A stretch of DNA of 64,000 nt from Thalassobacterium sedimentorum. GTDB lineage: Bacteria; Verrucomicrobiota; Verrucomicrobiia; Opitutales; Coraliomargaritaceae. The DNA is taken from positions 1 through 64,000 of the forward strand of contig NZ_JARXIC010000011.1 in assembly GCF_031127905.1 (NCBI RefSeq), read 5' to 3'. The notes under the pieces were generated by a model. It searched no databases and was not told where the DNA came from. It was given only the letters and a program-made list of their open reading frames with translations. The position numbers and the translations under genes were made by a program. Below, piece by piece: positions 17,368 through 26,779 of the stretch; the first letter of the stretch is position 1, and each line of letters begins with the position of its first letter.

Positions 17368-19401
17368 CTAATAGCGATACGTCAAAGTAATCCTAAAACT
17401 ACGCGGCTCGATAACATGCGAATGCACGTCCTCCACGCTCGCCACCTCTGTGCTCAACTTGGACTCATAGTAATAAGTGATATCATCATCATTCGAATCA
17501 AATAGATTCAGCACATCGAAACTTAGGCGCAGGTTGGGACTAAAATCATAGCCTGTCCGTAAATTAAATACTAGCGATGGATCCGACTCCAAACTCCCGT
17601 CTTCAACTAAAGGACGACGACCAAAATAACGCGCACGCAGGCCAGCAAAGAACCCAGATTCACTCTGATAAGTCACTCCGCCACTGAGCACTGAATTCAA
17701 TGCTCCGGGAATTTCATCTCCATTTTCGAAACGTGCCTGCGTCAGTGCCAGGTCGAGGTCGAAGCTCAACCAATCTACTGGATGATAATCATGGCTCAAT
17801 TCCATGCCATAACGCTCGCTGCCTCCCGAGGCCTCAGTCGCGCCACCATCGCCCACATAAAGCAGCTCTGAATCCAGTTCCAACCACCACACAGAAAGTG
17901 CCGTGCGCCACTGTGGATTCCAATCCACATGCAGTCCCACTTCCGCCCCTGTCGAGCGCACCAGGGGATCGACTGCATCAACCGCAGACAAATCCTTAGG
18001 GTCCACGGTGATGGTGGTGCCACGTGCATCGTTACTGTGAAACCCAAGACCAAAACTCGCATACAGTTCCACCTGGCGATTCAGCGCATAGAGCATGCTA
18101 AACTTAGGACTCAAAATGAGATCATCGGCACTGCCAGAGTTGACATCCAGATCACTCTCCACATCGAAGGCATAATAATCAGCCCGCAAACCGAACACGC
18201 TGCGCAGTCGATCGGTCCAGTATATTTCGTTTTCATAAAACAAGCCCGCCGCCAGCTCGCGTACATCATCCACCCGCACAGCATCTAAGCGCTCACGTCC
18301 TGCAGTATGGTAGAGCCCCAGGTTATCAATCACGTCATAGCGCACTTGCGTACCAAAAGTATGACGCACATCGCGCTCGAAGAGATGCTCGTGCAGTAAA
18401 CTATGCGCGAAATTAAAACCGTAAATTATACGATTTTCGGCCTGCTCGAATTCATCGCCATTGACGGGATCATCCAAGTAATAGGTGAAATTCGACCACA
18501 AATTGATGTCATAATAGATCGCATAGGCGCTGAGTGAAGACGATTGATCCCCCAGCACTTGCTGGTAGTCGGCCGACAAACTATAGCGCGAGCTTTCGCC
18601 CCCAACATCCTGATCCAGAGAGCCCAAGTCTGATATGGTCCCATGCTCTACCGCACGTTCGGGGATCTGATCGGCCGAATCCCAACTCGCTTGATAGCCA
18701 TGAAAGGTGAAAGACAAGTCCCCCATGTCGATTTGCCTGGTGTATTTCGCAAAGCCCTTAAACTGATTTAGATTTTCGCCAATGTCCCATGGTCCGTCGT
18801 AATACTGTGCCTCAAGGCCGACCACCATACGATCCGTGGCATTCAGATCAAAGGCATCCGCGATCACAGTACGCAAATACCCATCCCCCCCAAAGCCTAG
18901 CTTCAGCATGCCTTGGTCCAGCCAATCAGCCGTCTTTATCTGCGCCGAGCCAGCTGAGGAAAAATCCCCCAAAGCCGCATAATAAGGCCCTTTGGTATAA
19001 TTCACCACATCGATCAATTCGGGAATGATAAAATTCACGTCAGAGTAGCCCTGGCCGTGTGCGTGCGATACCATATTGACTGGCATGCCATCGACGTACG
19101 TGGCAAAGTCGGTGCCATGATCGAGATTAAAACCGCGCAAGAAATACTGGTTGGCCTTACCAGTGCCACTGTGCTGCGTAACGATTAGGCCGGGCACGAC
19201 TTCGAGCACCTCCCCAGTGCGCAAGAGAGGACGATATTCGAGATCAGACTGATCGACCGAACCAACTGAACCAAAACTCGCAATGCCCATAGCATTGGCG
19301 GCACGATCCCGCACCTCATAATCTGGCAAACTGTGCATGGGGTCTGCACAGAGCGCACAGGTAAACATAGAAAGTGTCAGTATCTTTTGAATCGGGTACA
19401 T
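17368..19401 (-). CDS. TonB-dependent outer-membrane receptor
   Basis: The 677-residue protein has a signal peptide (MYPIQKILTLSMFTCALCAD), an N-terminal plug domain (about 45-190; VVPGLIVTQHSGTGKANQ, then LRGFNLDHGTDFATYVDGMP) and a beta-barrel ending in FRITLTYRY, the aromatic C-terminus expected for outer-membrane insertion. Such receptors import metal chelates, vitamins or glycans using TonB energy. The plug contains an unusual SHAHGQGYSD segment; histidines there might bear on metal binding, but this is speculation. I chose the ATG at 19401 because the signal peptide follows it; the start at 19485 would add an unlikely 28-residue leader. TonB-ExbBD is not in the window. Confidence 0.88.
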   Translation of the reverse strand: MYPIQKILTLSMFTCALCADPMHSLPDYEVRDRAANAMGIASFGSVGSVDQSDLEYRPLLRTGEVLEVVPGLIVTQHSGTGKANQYFLRGFNLDHGTDFATYVDGMPVNMVSHAHGQGYSDVNFIIPELIDVVNYTKGPYYAALGDFSSAGSAQIKTADWLDQGMLKLGFGGDGYLRTVIADAFDLNATDRMVVGLEAQYYDGPWDIGENLNQFKGFAKYTRQIDMGDLSFTFHGYQASWDSADQIPERAVEHGTISDLGSLDQDVGGESSRYSLSADYQQVLGDQSSSLSAYAIYYDINLWSNFTYYLDDPVNGDEFEQAENRIIYGFNFAHSLLHEHLFERDVRHTFGTQVRYDVIDNLGLYHTAGRERLDAVRVDDVRELAAGLFYENEIYWTDRLRSVFGLRADYYAFDVESDLDVNSGSADDLILSPKFSMLYALNRQVELYASFGLGFHSNDARGTTITVDPKDLSAVDAVDPLVRSTGAEVGLHVDWNPQWRTALSVWWLELDSELLYVGDGGATEASGGSERYGMELSHDYHPVDWLSFDLDLALTQARFENGDEIPGALNSVLSGGVTYQSESGFFAGLRARYFGRRPLVEDGSLESDPSLVFNLRTGYDFSPNLRLSFDVLNLFDSNDDDITYYYESKLSTEVASVEDVHSHVIEPRSFRITLTYRY

Positions 19402-19616
19402 AGTTATTTTATATTTGGAATGGTCGTCAAAAATCAGAAAGTCAGCAGATGTCGGCAAAGTAGTCTCTCCTAAAATTGGTAACATTTCTGTTACAGATCA
19501 AAATAAATACGTATCCAAAATTCGAATACCAAACAGCATCCAAATCTCAACCTTGAGTAAAAGTCTCACTCACATTTGTATGTTTCACCGTTCGATGTAT
19601 CGTAGCACAACTTATT

Positions 19617-20663
19617 ATGCGCCAATCGACCCAACAAACTGAAAACGAAAACCGTCAACTTGTATTATCAGAACGCCCTCAAGGCGAACCCACGGAGCAA
19701 ACACTACGCTTGGAATCGAAAGCCGTGCCCACTCCCGCAGCTGGGCAGATGCGACTACGAACTGTCTTTCTATCGCTTGACCCCTATATGCGTGGCCGCA
19801 TGAGCGATGCACCGTCCTACGCACCACCAGTAGAACTGGGCGAGGTGATGGTAGGTGGCACCGTGGCGCGCGTACACAGCTCTAAATTAAACAATTTCAA
19901 AGTGGGTGACTGGGTACTCTGTGCCAATGGCTGGCAAGATTACGCGTTGTCAGATGGCCAGGGTGTTACGAAACTAGCAAATGACCTTGAGCACCCCTCG
20001 TGGGCCCTAGGCATCTTAGGCATGCCAGGCTTCACCGCCTGGGCGGGGCTTTTAAAGATTGGGCAGCCTCAAGCAGGCGAAACGGTGGTGGTCGCTGCAG
20101 CCACAGGTCCGGTGGGCTCCACTGTGGGACAAATTGCAAAAATCAAAGGCTGCCGCGTGGTGGGCATCGCAGGTGGAGGAGAGAAATGCACACACGCAGT
20201 CAAGCACTTAGGCTTCGACGCCTGCATCAACCATCGATCCGACGACTTTGAGACGGAGCTCGCTGCAAAGCTACCCGACGGAATTGATGTTTACTTTGAA
20301 AATGTAGGTGGCCGAGTCTTCGATGCAGTACTGCCACATTTAAACGCAAATGCACGCATTCCCGTCTGCGGAATGGTCTCGCAGTATAATGCAACCAAGC
20401 TGCCGGACGGCCCTGACCGTATGGGTTGGTTAATGGGACAACTACTGCGCAAGCGCATTACAATGCGCGGCTTTATCATTTTCGACGACTTCGCCCCACT
20501 CTACCCCGAATTTGCAAAAGAAATGGGTGAATGGCTCAAGGCCGAGCGTATTCATTATCGCGAAGAAGTCATCCATGGACTCGAGGAAGCACCTGCTGCA
20601 TTCATCGGGCTTTTGCGTGGAGAGAATTTCGGCAAGCGTGTCATACAAGTAGGTGCACTCTAG
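19617..20663 (+). CDS. NADP-dependent medium-chain oxidoreductase (CurA / leukotriene B4 reductase type)
   Basis: The 348-residue protein belongs to the zinc-free MDR branch that includes curcumin/dihydrocurcumin reductase and prostaglandin reductase. Family marks are LDPYMRGRMSD (about 60), GMPGFTAWAGLL (about 143), the nucleotide-binding VVAAATGPVGSTVGQIAKIKG (glycine-rich loop about 165-185) and YFENVGG (about 235). It likely reduces an alkenal or alkenone double bond using NADPH. It stands alone and is divergent from the TonB receptor gene. Substrate cannot be assigned. Confidence 0.88.
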   Translation: MRQSTQQTENENRQLVLSERPQGEPTEQTLRLESKAVPTPAAGQMRLRTVFLSLDPYMRGRMSDAPSYAPPVELGEVMVGGTVARVHSSKLNNFKVGDWVLCANGWQDYALSDGQGVTKLANDLEHPSWALGILGMPGFTAWAGLLKIGQPQAGETVVVAAATGPVGSTVGQIAKIKGCRVVGIAGGGEKCTHAVKHLGFDACINHRSDDFETELAAKLPDGIDVYFENVGGRVFDAVLPHLNANARIPVCGMVSQYNATKLPDGPDRMGWLMGQLLRKRITMRGFIIFDDFAPLYPEFAKEMGEWLKAERIHYREEVIHGLEEAPAAFIGLLRGENFGKRVIQVGAL

Positions 20664-21080
20664 AGTGAAACTAGAACAGTCGCTGAGAAAGGATACAGTC
20701 ATACCCATTCTAAGAATGCATGATCTGGTAGACAGGCCGAAAGGTAGCCTCGAAACTGGAGCGCTTCTCAAGAGTAATGACGTAAATCGTATGATGAAAT
20801 GAAGAAATCTAAATGAACCGCCTCATGCTATAATCGCTCACTCTTACCTGAGGTTACACAGCCAAAGGTAAGCGGTCCGGCTTTAGCCATTAAGCATATT
20901 CTAAATTCTTATGCTGTAGTATAAGCGCAAAGAATTTTGAGAAATGCTATATGTTCCGAAGGCGATCGGCATCTCCCCGGTGCTAAGAACCGAAGCTACC
21001 AAAAATATCGCGATTTGCTCCAAACTTTTGGCGAAGTCACGGGATTTAGCGGCACCAGCATATGCTCATACGCCCACAAA
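20664..21080. repeat. Gene-free region with a dispersed repeat copy
   Basis: No gene is apparent. The part at about 20955-21055 is clearly similar to the minus strand of about 33055-33165: both contain GTTCCGAAGG, then a CCGG.GCTAAGAA / CCGGTTCTAAGAA stretch and a CTTTTGGCGAA / CTTTTGCGAA stretch in the same order. A second partial match (CCGAAAGGTAGCCTCGAAACT, 20742-20762) resembles the first half of the 33-kb copy. A 7-bp inverted repeat CTTACCT/AGGTAAG (20843-20872) lies between them. I read this as a degenerate dispersed intergenic repeat. Confidence 0.55.
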
Positions 21081-21111
21081 AAAGCCCGTCCAATGTAAGT
21101 GGACGGGCTTT
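21081..21111 (-). terminator. Rho-independent terminator of glgP
   Basis: A perfect 12-bp stem (AAAGCCCGTCCA 21081-21092 with TGGACGGGCTTT 21100-21111) has a 7-base loop and is followed by a T-run on the minus strand. It lies 19 bases after the glgP stop. Confidence 0.92.
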
Positions 21112-21129
21112 GCTGCAAAGCGGTGCGAC

Positions 21130-23661
21130 TTATGCCTCCACCTGAACAGGCTTCAAGTGCCAGATCTGTTCGGCGTACTGCCCAATGGTGCGATCGGATG
21201 AGAACTTCCCAACACGAGCAGTGTTCATAATCGCCATTTTGGCCCAACGTTTCTTATCGCTGAAAGCCTTATCCACATCCTCCTGCACACGCACGTAGTC
21301 GGCGTAGTCGGCAAGACAAAGGAAGGGGTCGCCTCCCTCGAGCAAGCTGCTGCAGAGTGGAGCGAAGGCGTCGTGCTCGCCAGGTGTGAAATAATCTGAG
21401 CGCAACCAATCGATCACAGCTTTCAACTCCCAGTTACTATTGTAATAGTCATATGGATTGTAGCCCTTGGATTTGATCGCTTCGACCTGTTCTACGGTGT
21501 TACCGAAAATGAAGATATTCTCATCGCCGACCTCTTCGCCGATTTCCACGTTCGCCCCATCCAGGGTTCCGATGGTCAGCGCACCATTCAGCGCGAGCTT
21601 CATATTGCCCGTACCAGAAGCTTCCTTACCAGCAGTGGAGATTTGCTCGGAGAGATCCGCTGCGGGAATCATCTTCTCGGCCATCGTGATACGATAGTTT
21701 TGCGGGAAGACGATCTTGATCTTACCATTGATACGCGAATCGTTGTTCACCTTCTCAGCGACTTTATTGATCGCGCGAATAATATTCTTAGCCAGAGCGT
21801 ATCCCGGTGCCGCCTTTGCGCCAAAGATAAAGACGCGTGGGTTCATTTCATAATCCGGATCATTCAGCAGGCGCCGGTAGAGCGTCAGAATGTGCAGCAG
21901 ATTCAAATGCTGGCGCTTGTATTCGTGTAGACGCTTGATTTGAACATCGAAGATTGCATCCGGGCTGATCTCTGTTCCGGAATCTTCCAAGACGAAGTCC
22001 GCAAAGGCCTGCTTGTTCGCACGCTTGATATCCATGAACTTCTTCTGGAAAGCAGCATTGTCAGCCAACTTTGAAATCGCTTGCAACTCATCGAGGTGCT
22101 TCGGCCAACCGTCCCCGACTTCTTTAGTGATCAATTCACTCAGCCCAGGATTACATGCAAGCAACCAGCGACGTGGCGTAATGCCATTGGTCATATTGAT
22201 CAACTTGTTTGGGTATAATTCGTGAAATGTCGCGAAGAGATTCTTCTTCAAGAGCTCCGTGTGCAAGGCAGCCACACCATTCACCTTGGTGGAGCCAACG
22301 ACTGAAAGATAGGCCATGCGCACCATCTTAGGGTTGCCCTCTTCGATGATCGAAAGCTCAGACTTCTTGGCATCGTCGCCTGGCCACTTTGCCTCAACTT
22401 CACCTTGCAAGAAGCGTGAATTGATTTCGTAAATAATCTCCAAGTGGCGCGGCAATACCTTCTCAAAGAGGGGCACACTCCACTTTTCCAAAGCCTCTGG
22501 CAGTAGGGTGTGATTCGTATAGTTGCACACGCCACGCGTGATCTCCCAAGCAGCATCCCACTCAAGCGCATACTCATCAATCAATAGACGCATCAACTCA
22601 GGGATAGCGATAGCCGGGTGGGTATCGTTCAATTGAAGCGCGTTGTAATCCGCAAACTCAGACCAATCGCTATGATTTGCCTCGAAGCGGCGAATAATGT
22701 CGCGCAAGGAGCAACTCACGAAGAAGTACTGCTGCACCAGGCGCAGTTCTTTACCGCTCTCAGTGCTATCGTTGGGATACAGGACTTTAGTGATGGTTTC
22801 GCTGAAAGCCTTCTCGTGAACGGCCTCAGTGTAGCCCCCTTGATTAAAAGTATCGAGATCGAATTCATCCGAGGAACGCGCGCCCCAGAGACGTAGGAAA
22901 TTAACGGTTTCGCCGCCGTAGCCGACGATTGAAATATCAAAAGGCACACCTTCGACTGTCTTGGTGTCGACCCATTTAGGCTTAAAGACGCCCTTATCAT
23001 CCATCTGATGCTCAACACGGCCGTAAAGCTTCACCTCTTGCGCAAAATTAGGCCGCATGACCTCCCATGGGCAGCCCTTGTCCATCCAGTTATCAGGCAG
23101 CTCGACTTGATAGCCATCGCGGAATTTTTGACGGAAAAGACCGAACTCGTAGTGAATACCGTAACCAACCGCAGGTAAATCCAGGGTCGCGAGCGAATCC
23201 AGGAAACAAGCGGCCAAGCGCCCAAGACCACCATTGCCCAGACCCATGTCCGCTTCTTCATCGGCGACTTCGTTAAAATCCTGCCCCAACTCGGTCAGCG
23301 CGTCACGCGTCTGCTCGAAAAGCCCTGCATTGTGCAGATTATTAATCAGCAAGCGGCCCATCAAATACTCGAGACTCAAATAATAGGCACGACGCACCTT
23401 CTGCTTATGGTGCACCGCCTGCGTCTTCATAAAACGGTCTAACAAGCGATCGCGGACCGCATAACACGTCGCCGTCCACCATTCATCCTGAGTGGCGTTT
23501 TCCTCGTGGCGTGCGAGGGTGTATCGCAAATGGTTCAAAATCGATGTTTTCATCGACTCTTTACTATCACCGACGTCGAAGCGAAAAGCTTTTCCCCCAT
23601 CCGGGGCGGTCGCAGTTTTTTTCGCAGGAGATTTCTTTGATTTAGTCGCTTTTGTAGTCAT
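21130..23661 (-). CDS. glgP: Glycogen/starch/alpha-glucan phosphorylase
   Basis: The 843-residue enzyme releases glucose 1-phosphate from alpha-1,4-glucans. It has the full family length and motifs: [19 protein letters not shown], the [16 protein letters not shown] segment, and the PLP-binding lysine in [14 protein letters not shown] (about residue 687). The N-terminal 25 residues are Lys/Ala/Thr-rich ([19 protein letters not shown]), a low-complexity extension absent from E. coli GlgP. It is monocistronic, ending in a strong terminator. No other glycogen gene is adjacent; the gene upstream on the same strand is the possible ATP-grasp protein. Confidence 0.96.
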   Translation of the reverse strand: MTTKATKSKKSPAKKTATAPDGGKAFRFDVGDSKESMKTSILNHLRYTLARHEENATQDEWWTATCYAVRDRLLDRFMKTQAVHHKQKVRRAYYLSLEYLMGRLLINNLHNAGLFEQTRDALTELGQDFNEVADEEADMGLGNGGLGRLAACFLDSLATLDLPAVGYGIHYEFGLFRQKFRDGYQVELPDNWMDKGCPWEVMRPNFAQEVKLYGRVEHQMDDKGVFKPKWVDTKTVEGVPFDISIVGYGGETVNFLRLWGARSSDEFDLDTFNQGGYTEAVHEKAFSETITKVLYPNDSTESGKELRLVQQYFFVSCSLRDIIRRFEANHSDWSEFADYNALQLNDTHPAIAIPELMRLLIDEYALEWDAAWEITRGVCNYTNHTLLPEALEKWSVPLFEKVLPRHLEIIYEINSRFLQGEVEAKWPGDDAKKSELSIIEEGNPKMVRMAYLSVVGSTKVNGVAALHTELLKKNLFATFHELYPNKLINMTNGITPRRWLLACNPGLSELITKEVGDGWPKHLDELQAISKLADNAAFQKKFMDIKRANKQAFADFVLEDSGTEISPDAIFDVQIKRLHEYKRQHLNLLHILTLYRRLLNDPDYEMNPRVFIFGAKAAPGYALAKNIIRAINKVAEKVNNDSRINGKIKIVFPQNYRITMAEKMIPAADLSEQISTAGKEASGTGNMKLALNGALTIGTLDGANVEIGEEVGDENIFIFGNTVEQVEAIKSKGYNPYDYYNSNWELKAVIDWLRSDYFTPGEHDAFAPLCSSLLEGGDPFLCLADYADYVRVQEDVDKAFSDKKRWAKMAIMNTARVGKFSSDRTIGQYAEQIWHLKPVQVEA

Positions 23662-23831
23662 GAGATATGTGTGATGTTAAATAAAACTAGCGTAGGTCGA
23701 GAAGCACCTGTCTGGGTGCATTAAATAGGCATTTCGCCCCAATAGGGAAGATAGAAAGCAAAAAAGACGCCGAATCCTTACAAATTTGATCTTAGTTTTC
23801 AAAAAAGAGACATATCCCCCAATTGATTCGC

Positions 23832-25265
23832 TCAAACTGCCGCCTCACGTATGACGCAGGGCAATAAGGCGGCATCTTTCATGCCGTGGATAATTTTTTT
23901 ATCCGCCGGACAAAGTGTAGCCAAAACACCTTGCAAATTTGCGACCTTAGCCGTGTCATCCACGAAATAATAGGGGCACAGCCGCATACGACCTTCCATT
24001 TGATACACACTCCCATCGGCTGCATAGACTGGATGCCGTAAACGCTTGGGTTTTTCGTAGGTCTGTAAAATGTGCAGCGATGTGTCCGCCATCGCAATGG
24101 CTTGTTGAATCGCACGCTCCCAGTCCGCCCGCGAGGAGTCACTCCCCAAGGTCACACTGCGCGCGCCCCATGCGCTCTCGTGAAAACCACTAATTTTGAT
24201 AATTAAGTTGCGCTCTTTCTTACTGGCATCGATCAACTGTGACCAATCCGTCATCGGCTTGCCTCCGATATAGGGCGCATCCAACACTGCATTAGGCGGC
24301 AATTCAACTGGATCCATCACCCAGCTCTTTGGAATAACTTTAGCCAGCACCTTATAGGCCTGCTTGGACAAATTCTCCCGCCAGAAATCTTCCAAGATAT
24401 GATGGTGAAAGAGCGCGAGGTTCAGCTTTTCTTCTTGGAAAGGACGCATCGGCGGTGTCAGCCGCACCTGGGCCGCCTCCCGGGCTTTCAGCAAGAAGTC
24501 AGCAATCGACACATTGGCCAAATCAAAGAGCTCCCAGAAGCGGTAGATCACATCAACCTTTTGCGGGTCTCCATCCATACCGACACAGATGTCGTCCCCC
24601 AACGGCATGACATCATCGGGATGAAACACGTGCACCCGCTTGCCCAGCTGACGTAACTGTGAAGCCAACCATTCCATTTCAGGGCGGTAGGTCGCCGCTT
24701 CATCGCTCACAACGATTGCAATATAGGGCGCCGAGATATTGGGCACCCGGCTGGCTAGAGCTTGATAAAAGGCCGTCAGCATATCCTGAGTGCCGGCGCC
24801 AATCAACGCATCGCCATGCACATCGGCATAGAGTTGATTCAAAAACGCGGTCAGACCAATGCCCCCCGGCACGGAATCGATCTCCGTCATCGCAAACCCA
24901 TCCTCCGTCATTAACAGGTCGGGGCGAATCACCATCGGTACGGTGCCACGCAAGGCCTTGGCCCGCGCATGCTGAATCAAAGCTTCCGGCTTGCCACGGT
25001 CCAAATACGCGGCCACCCAAGGTGCTTTCAGCGGTCGATTGCGCAGCAAATTCTTCCCTTCGACCGAGCGCAGGTAAAGTGACTCCTGCGCTTTGTAGAA
25101 CTCGTAGCAAGCCTGCCCAATCTGCTCGACCTGCTTCACTTGCGCAGGTGTCAGCGGAAACGCCTCTGGAGAATAACGCCAAGTCTTGTTTTCAAACAAG
25201 CTCTGATCAGAAAATGCCTGCAAGGCATCTTCGTAGCTTAAGGCTGATCTATTTGCTTCTTTCAT
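23832..25265 (-). CDS. Conserved protein, possibly ATP-grasp-like (glutathionylspermidine synthase-like)
   Basis: I do not firmly recognise this 477-residue soluble protein. Segments such as MTEIDSVPGGIGLTAFLNQL (about 126-145), EEKLNLALFHH, and a C-terminal part with IIKISGFHESAWGARSV and YQMEGRMRLCPYYF suggest a circularly permuted ATP-grasp fold of the kind seen in glutathionylspermidine synthase-like proteins. In that case it would join a carboxylate and an amine using ATP. No signal peptide or membrane helix is seen. It lies 170 bases upstream of glgP on the same strand, which may be coincidental. The assignment is tentative. Confidence 0.5.
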   Translation of the reverse strand: MKEANRSALSYEDALQAFSDQSLFENKTWRYSPEAFPLTPAQVKQVEQIGQACYEFYKAQESLYLRSVEGKNLLRNRPLKAPWVAAYLDRGKPEALIQHARAKALRGTVPMVIRPDLLMTEDGFAMTEIDSVPGGIGLTAFLNQLYADVHGDALIGAGTQDMLTAFYQALASRVPNISAPYIAIVVSDEAATYRPEMEWLASQLRQLGKRVHVFHPDDVMPLGDDICVGMDGDPQKVDVIYRFWELFDLANVSIADFLLKAREAAQVRLTPPMRPFQEEKLNLALFHHHILEDFWRENLSKQAYKVLAKVIPKSWVMDPVELPPNAVLDAPYIGGKPMTDWSQLIDASKKERNLIIKISGFHESAWGARSVTLGSDSSRADWERAIQQAIAMADTSLHILQTYEKPKRLRHPVYAADGSVYQMEGRMRLCPYYFVDDTAKVANLQGVLATLCPADKKIIHGMKDAALLPCVIREAAV

Positions 25266-25540
25266 ATCGAGTCGGATCTAACTCAACCAAGCCCGATTCG
25301 CGGACTTGGCTAAGATTTTTGATAAGAACAATACACCTGTCTGACCGTGCGAATATGTCAAGGGACCGGAGCAAACTAGAAGCCGCAACAGGCAATTACG
25401 ACCGAACGGGCAATTGTACCAATTACTGCGGCAGCCAGTCAGCCACAACCTACCAAGCCCCGCAGAGCGGAGAGGGCAAGACCGCCTGAGGCTCAGCACA
25501 ATGAATATGGCAGCTAAAGCAGCCACTACGCGACTCCGCA

Positions 25541-26699
25541 CTAATCCCCAAATTCGCGATCCGCGGCAGAGACACGTGACGTGGGGCCACCGGCGCGCAA
25601 CCACGCATGCACGAAGGGATCGAGCGCACCGTCCATCACGGCTTGCACATTCCCGGTTTCCACACCTGTGCGCAGATCCTTGACCATTTGATAAGGCTGA
25701 AACACGTAGGATCGAATCTGGTTCCCCCAGGCGATCTCGCCCTTCTCACCGTAAAATCTTTCCATCTCGCTGCGTTTTTCGTCTTCCTGCTTTTCATAAA
25801 GACGTGACTTCAATGTCTTCATCGCCGTCGCCTTATTCTTAATTTGAGAACGCTCATTTTGGCAGGTCACCACGATACCACTCGGCAGGTGAGTCAGGCG
25901 CACCGCCGACTCAGTCCGGTTGACGTGCTGTCCTCCCTTCCCACTGGCCCGGTACACATCGGTTCGAATATCGGCCTCATCGATCTCGATATCCACATCG
26001 TCTTCAATCTCCGCAGTAACGTCCACAGAGGAGAATGAGGTATGCCGCCGGGCATTGGAATCAAATGGGCTAATCCGCACAAGACGGTGCACCCCACGCT
26101 CAGCTTTCGCATAACCAAAAGCATTGGGTCCCTCGATACGAATCGTGGCCGAGCTAATGCCTGCCTCTTCCCCTGGCTGGATATCAAGCACCTCCGTTTT
26201 GAAACCGGCTTGCTCGGCCCAGCGGGTATACATGCGCAGCATCATATCCGCCCAATCGCAACTCTCCGTGCCACCCGCACCAGAATTCACGGTTAAAAAG
26301 GCATTACACGCGTCATGCGGTCCGCTCAGGAAGGACGCCAGCTCCAGCTGATCCAGCTTTGGCTGCAGACGTTTCAATGTGTCCAGGATTTCCTGCTGAT
26401 ACACCTCCGCATCCGGGTCAGTGCCCATTTCATCCACCAATTCCAGCATGGCTTTCAAATCTGCAATCTCTGCATTGAACGCCTTCGAAGGGTTCACTGT
26501 GTTTTTAAGTCGATTCGCTTCAGCGATCACCTTCTGGGCGGCCGCTTGGTCATCCCAAAAACTCCCTTCCCCCATCTGTGCCTCCAAGGCATCAATACGT
26601 GCTCTCTTAGTATCCCCGTCAAAGATACCTCCAGATATGGCCAGCGCGACGAGTGAGCTCTTGTATTTGCGAACGAACTTCAGGTGTAATTAAATTCAT
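25541..26699 (-). CDS. prfB: Peptide chain release factor 2, expressed by programmed +1 frameshift
   Basis: RF2 releases peptides at UGA and UAA stops. The first reading frame starts at the ATG at 26699 ([18 protein letters not shown]), runs 26 codons and meets an in-frame TGA at 26621-26619. The site reads TGGAGGTATCTTTGAC, an internal Shine-Dalgarno-like GGAGG, then CTT TGA C, as in E. coli prfB. A +1 slip at CTT gives GAC and continues into the main frame, for about 385 residues in total. The release motifs are present: SPF in [14 protein letters not shown], and GGQ in [12 protein letters not shown] (about residue 251). Without the frameshift only a fragment from an ATG at 26587 would appear. 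RF2 levels are expected to autoregulate through the UGA codon. Confidence 0.95.
26618..26633 (-). promoter_or_regulatory. prfB programmed +1 frameshift site
   Basis: GGAGGTATCTTTGAC on the minus strand combines a Shine-Dalgarno-like element, the slippery CTT, and TGA followed by C. The poor TGAC stop context favours slippage when RF2 is low. The two frames on either side join correctly by a +1 shift (leader 26 codons; GAC continues in the frame of the downstream ATG at 26587). Confidence 0.95.
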
Positions 26700-26779
26700 A
26701 GCGCAATAGCAACAAAGCCCACCGAATATTAAAGATAAAAATGTTTACCTCGATGCCTTCGCACTAGAAAAAGATGTGA

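Noticed and set aside
19401-19485. Longer start of the TonB receptor
   Set aside because: The extra 28 residues precede a good signal peptide and would block export; the ATG at 19401 fits better.
20944-21201. Plus-strand open frame after the oxidoreductase gene
   Set aside because: It runs into the antisense strand of glgP and its first part is the dispersed repeat; no ribosome site or family match.
26588-26699. Release factor 2 as a short protein starting at 26587
   Set aside because: The upstream leader with its in-frame TGA and the frameshift site explain the missing N-terminus.
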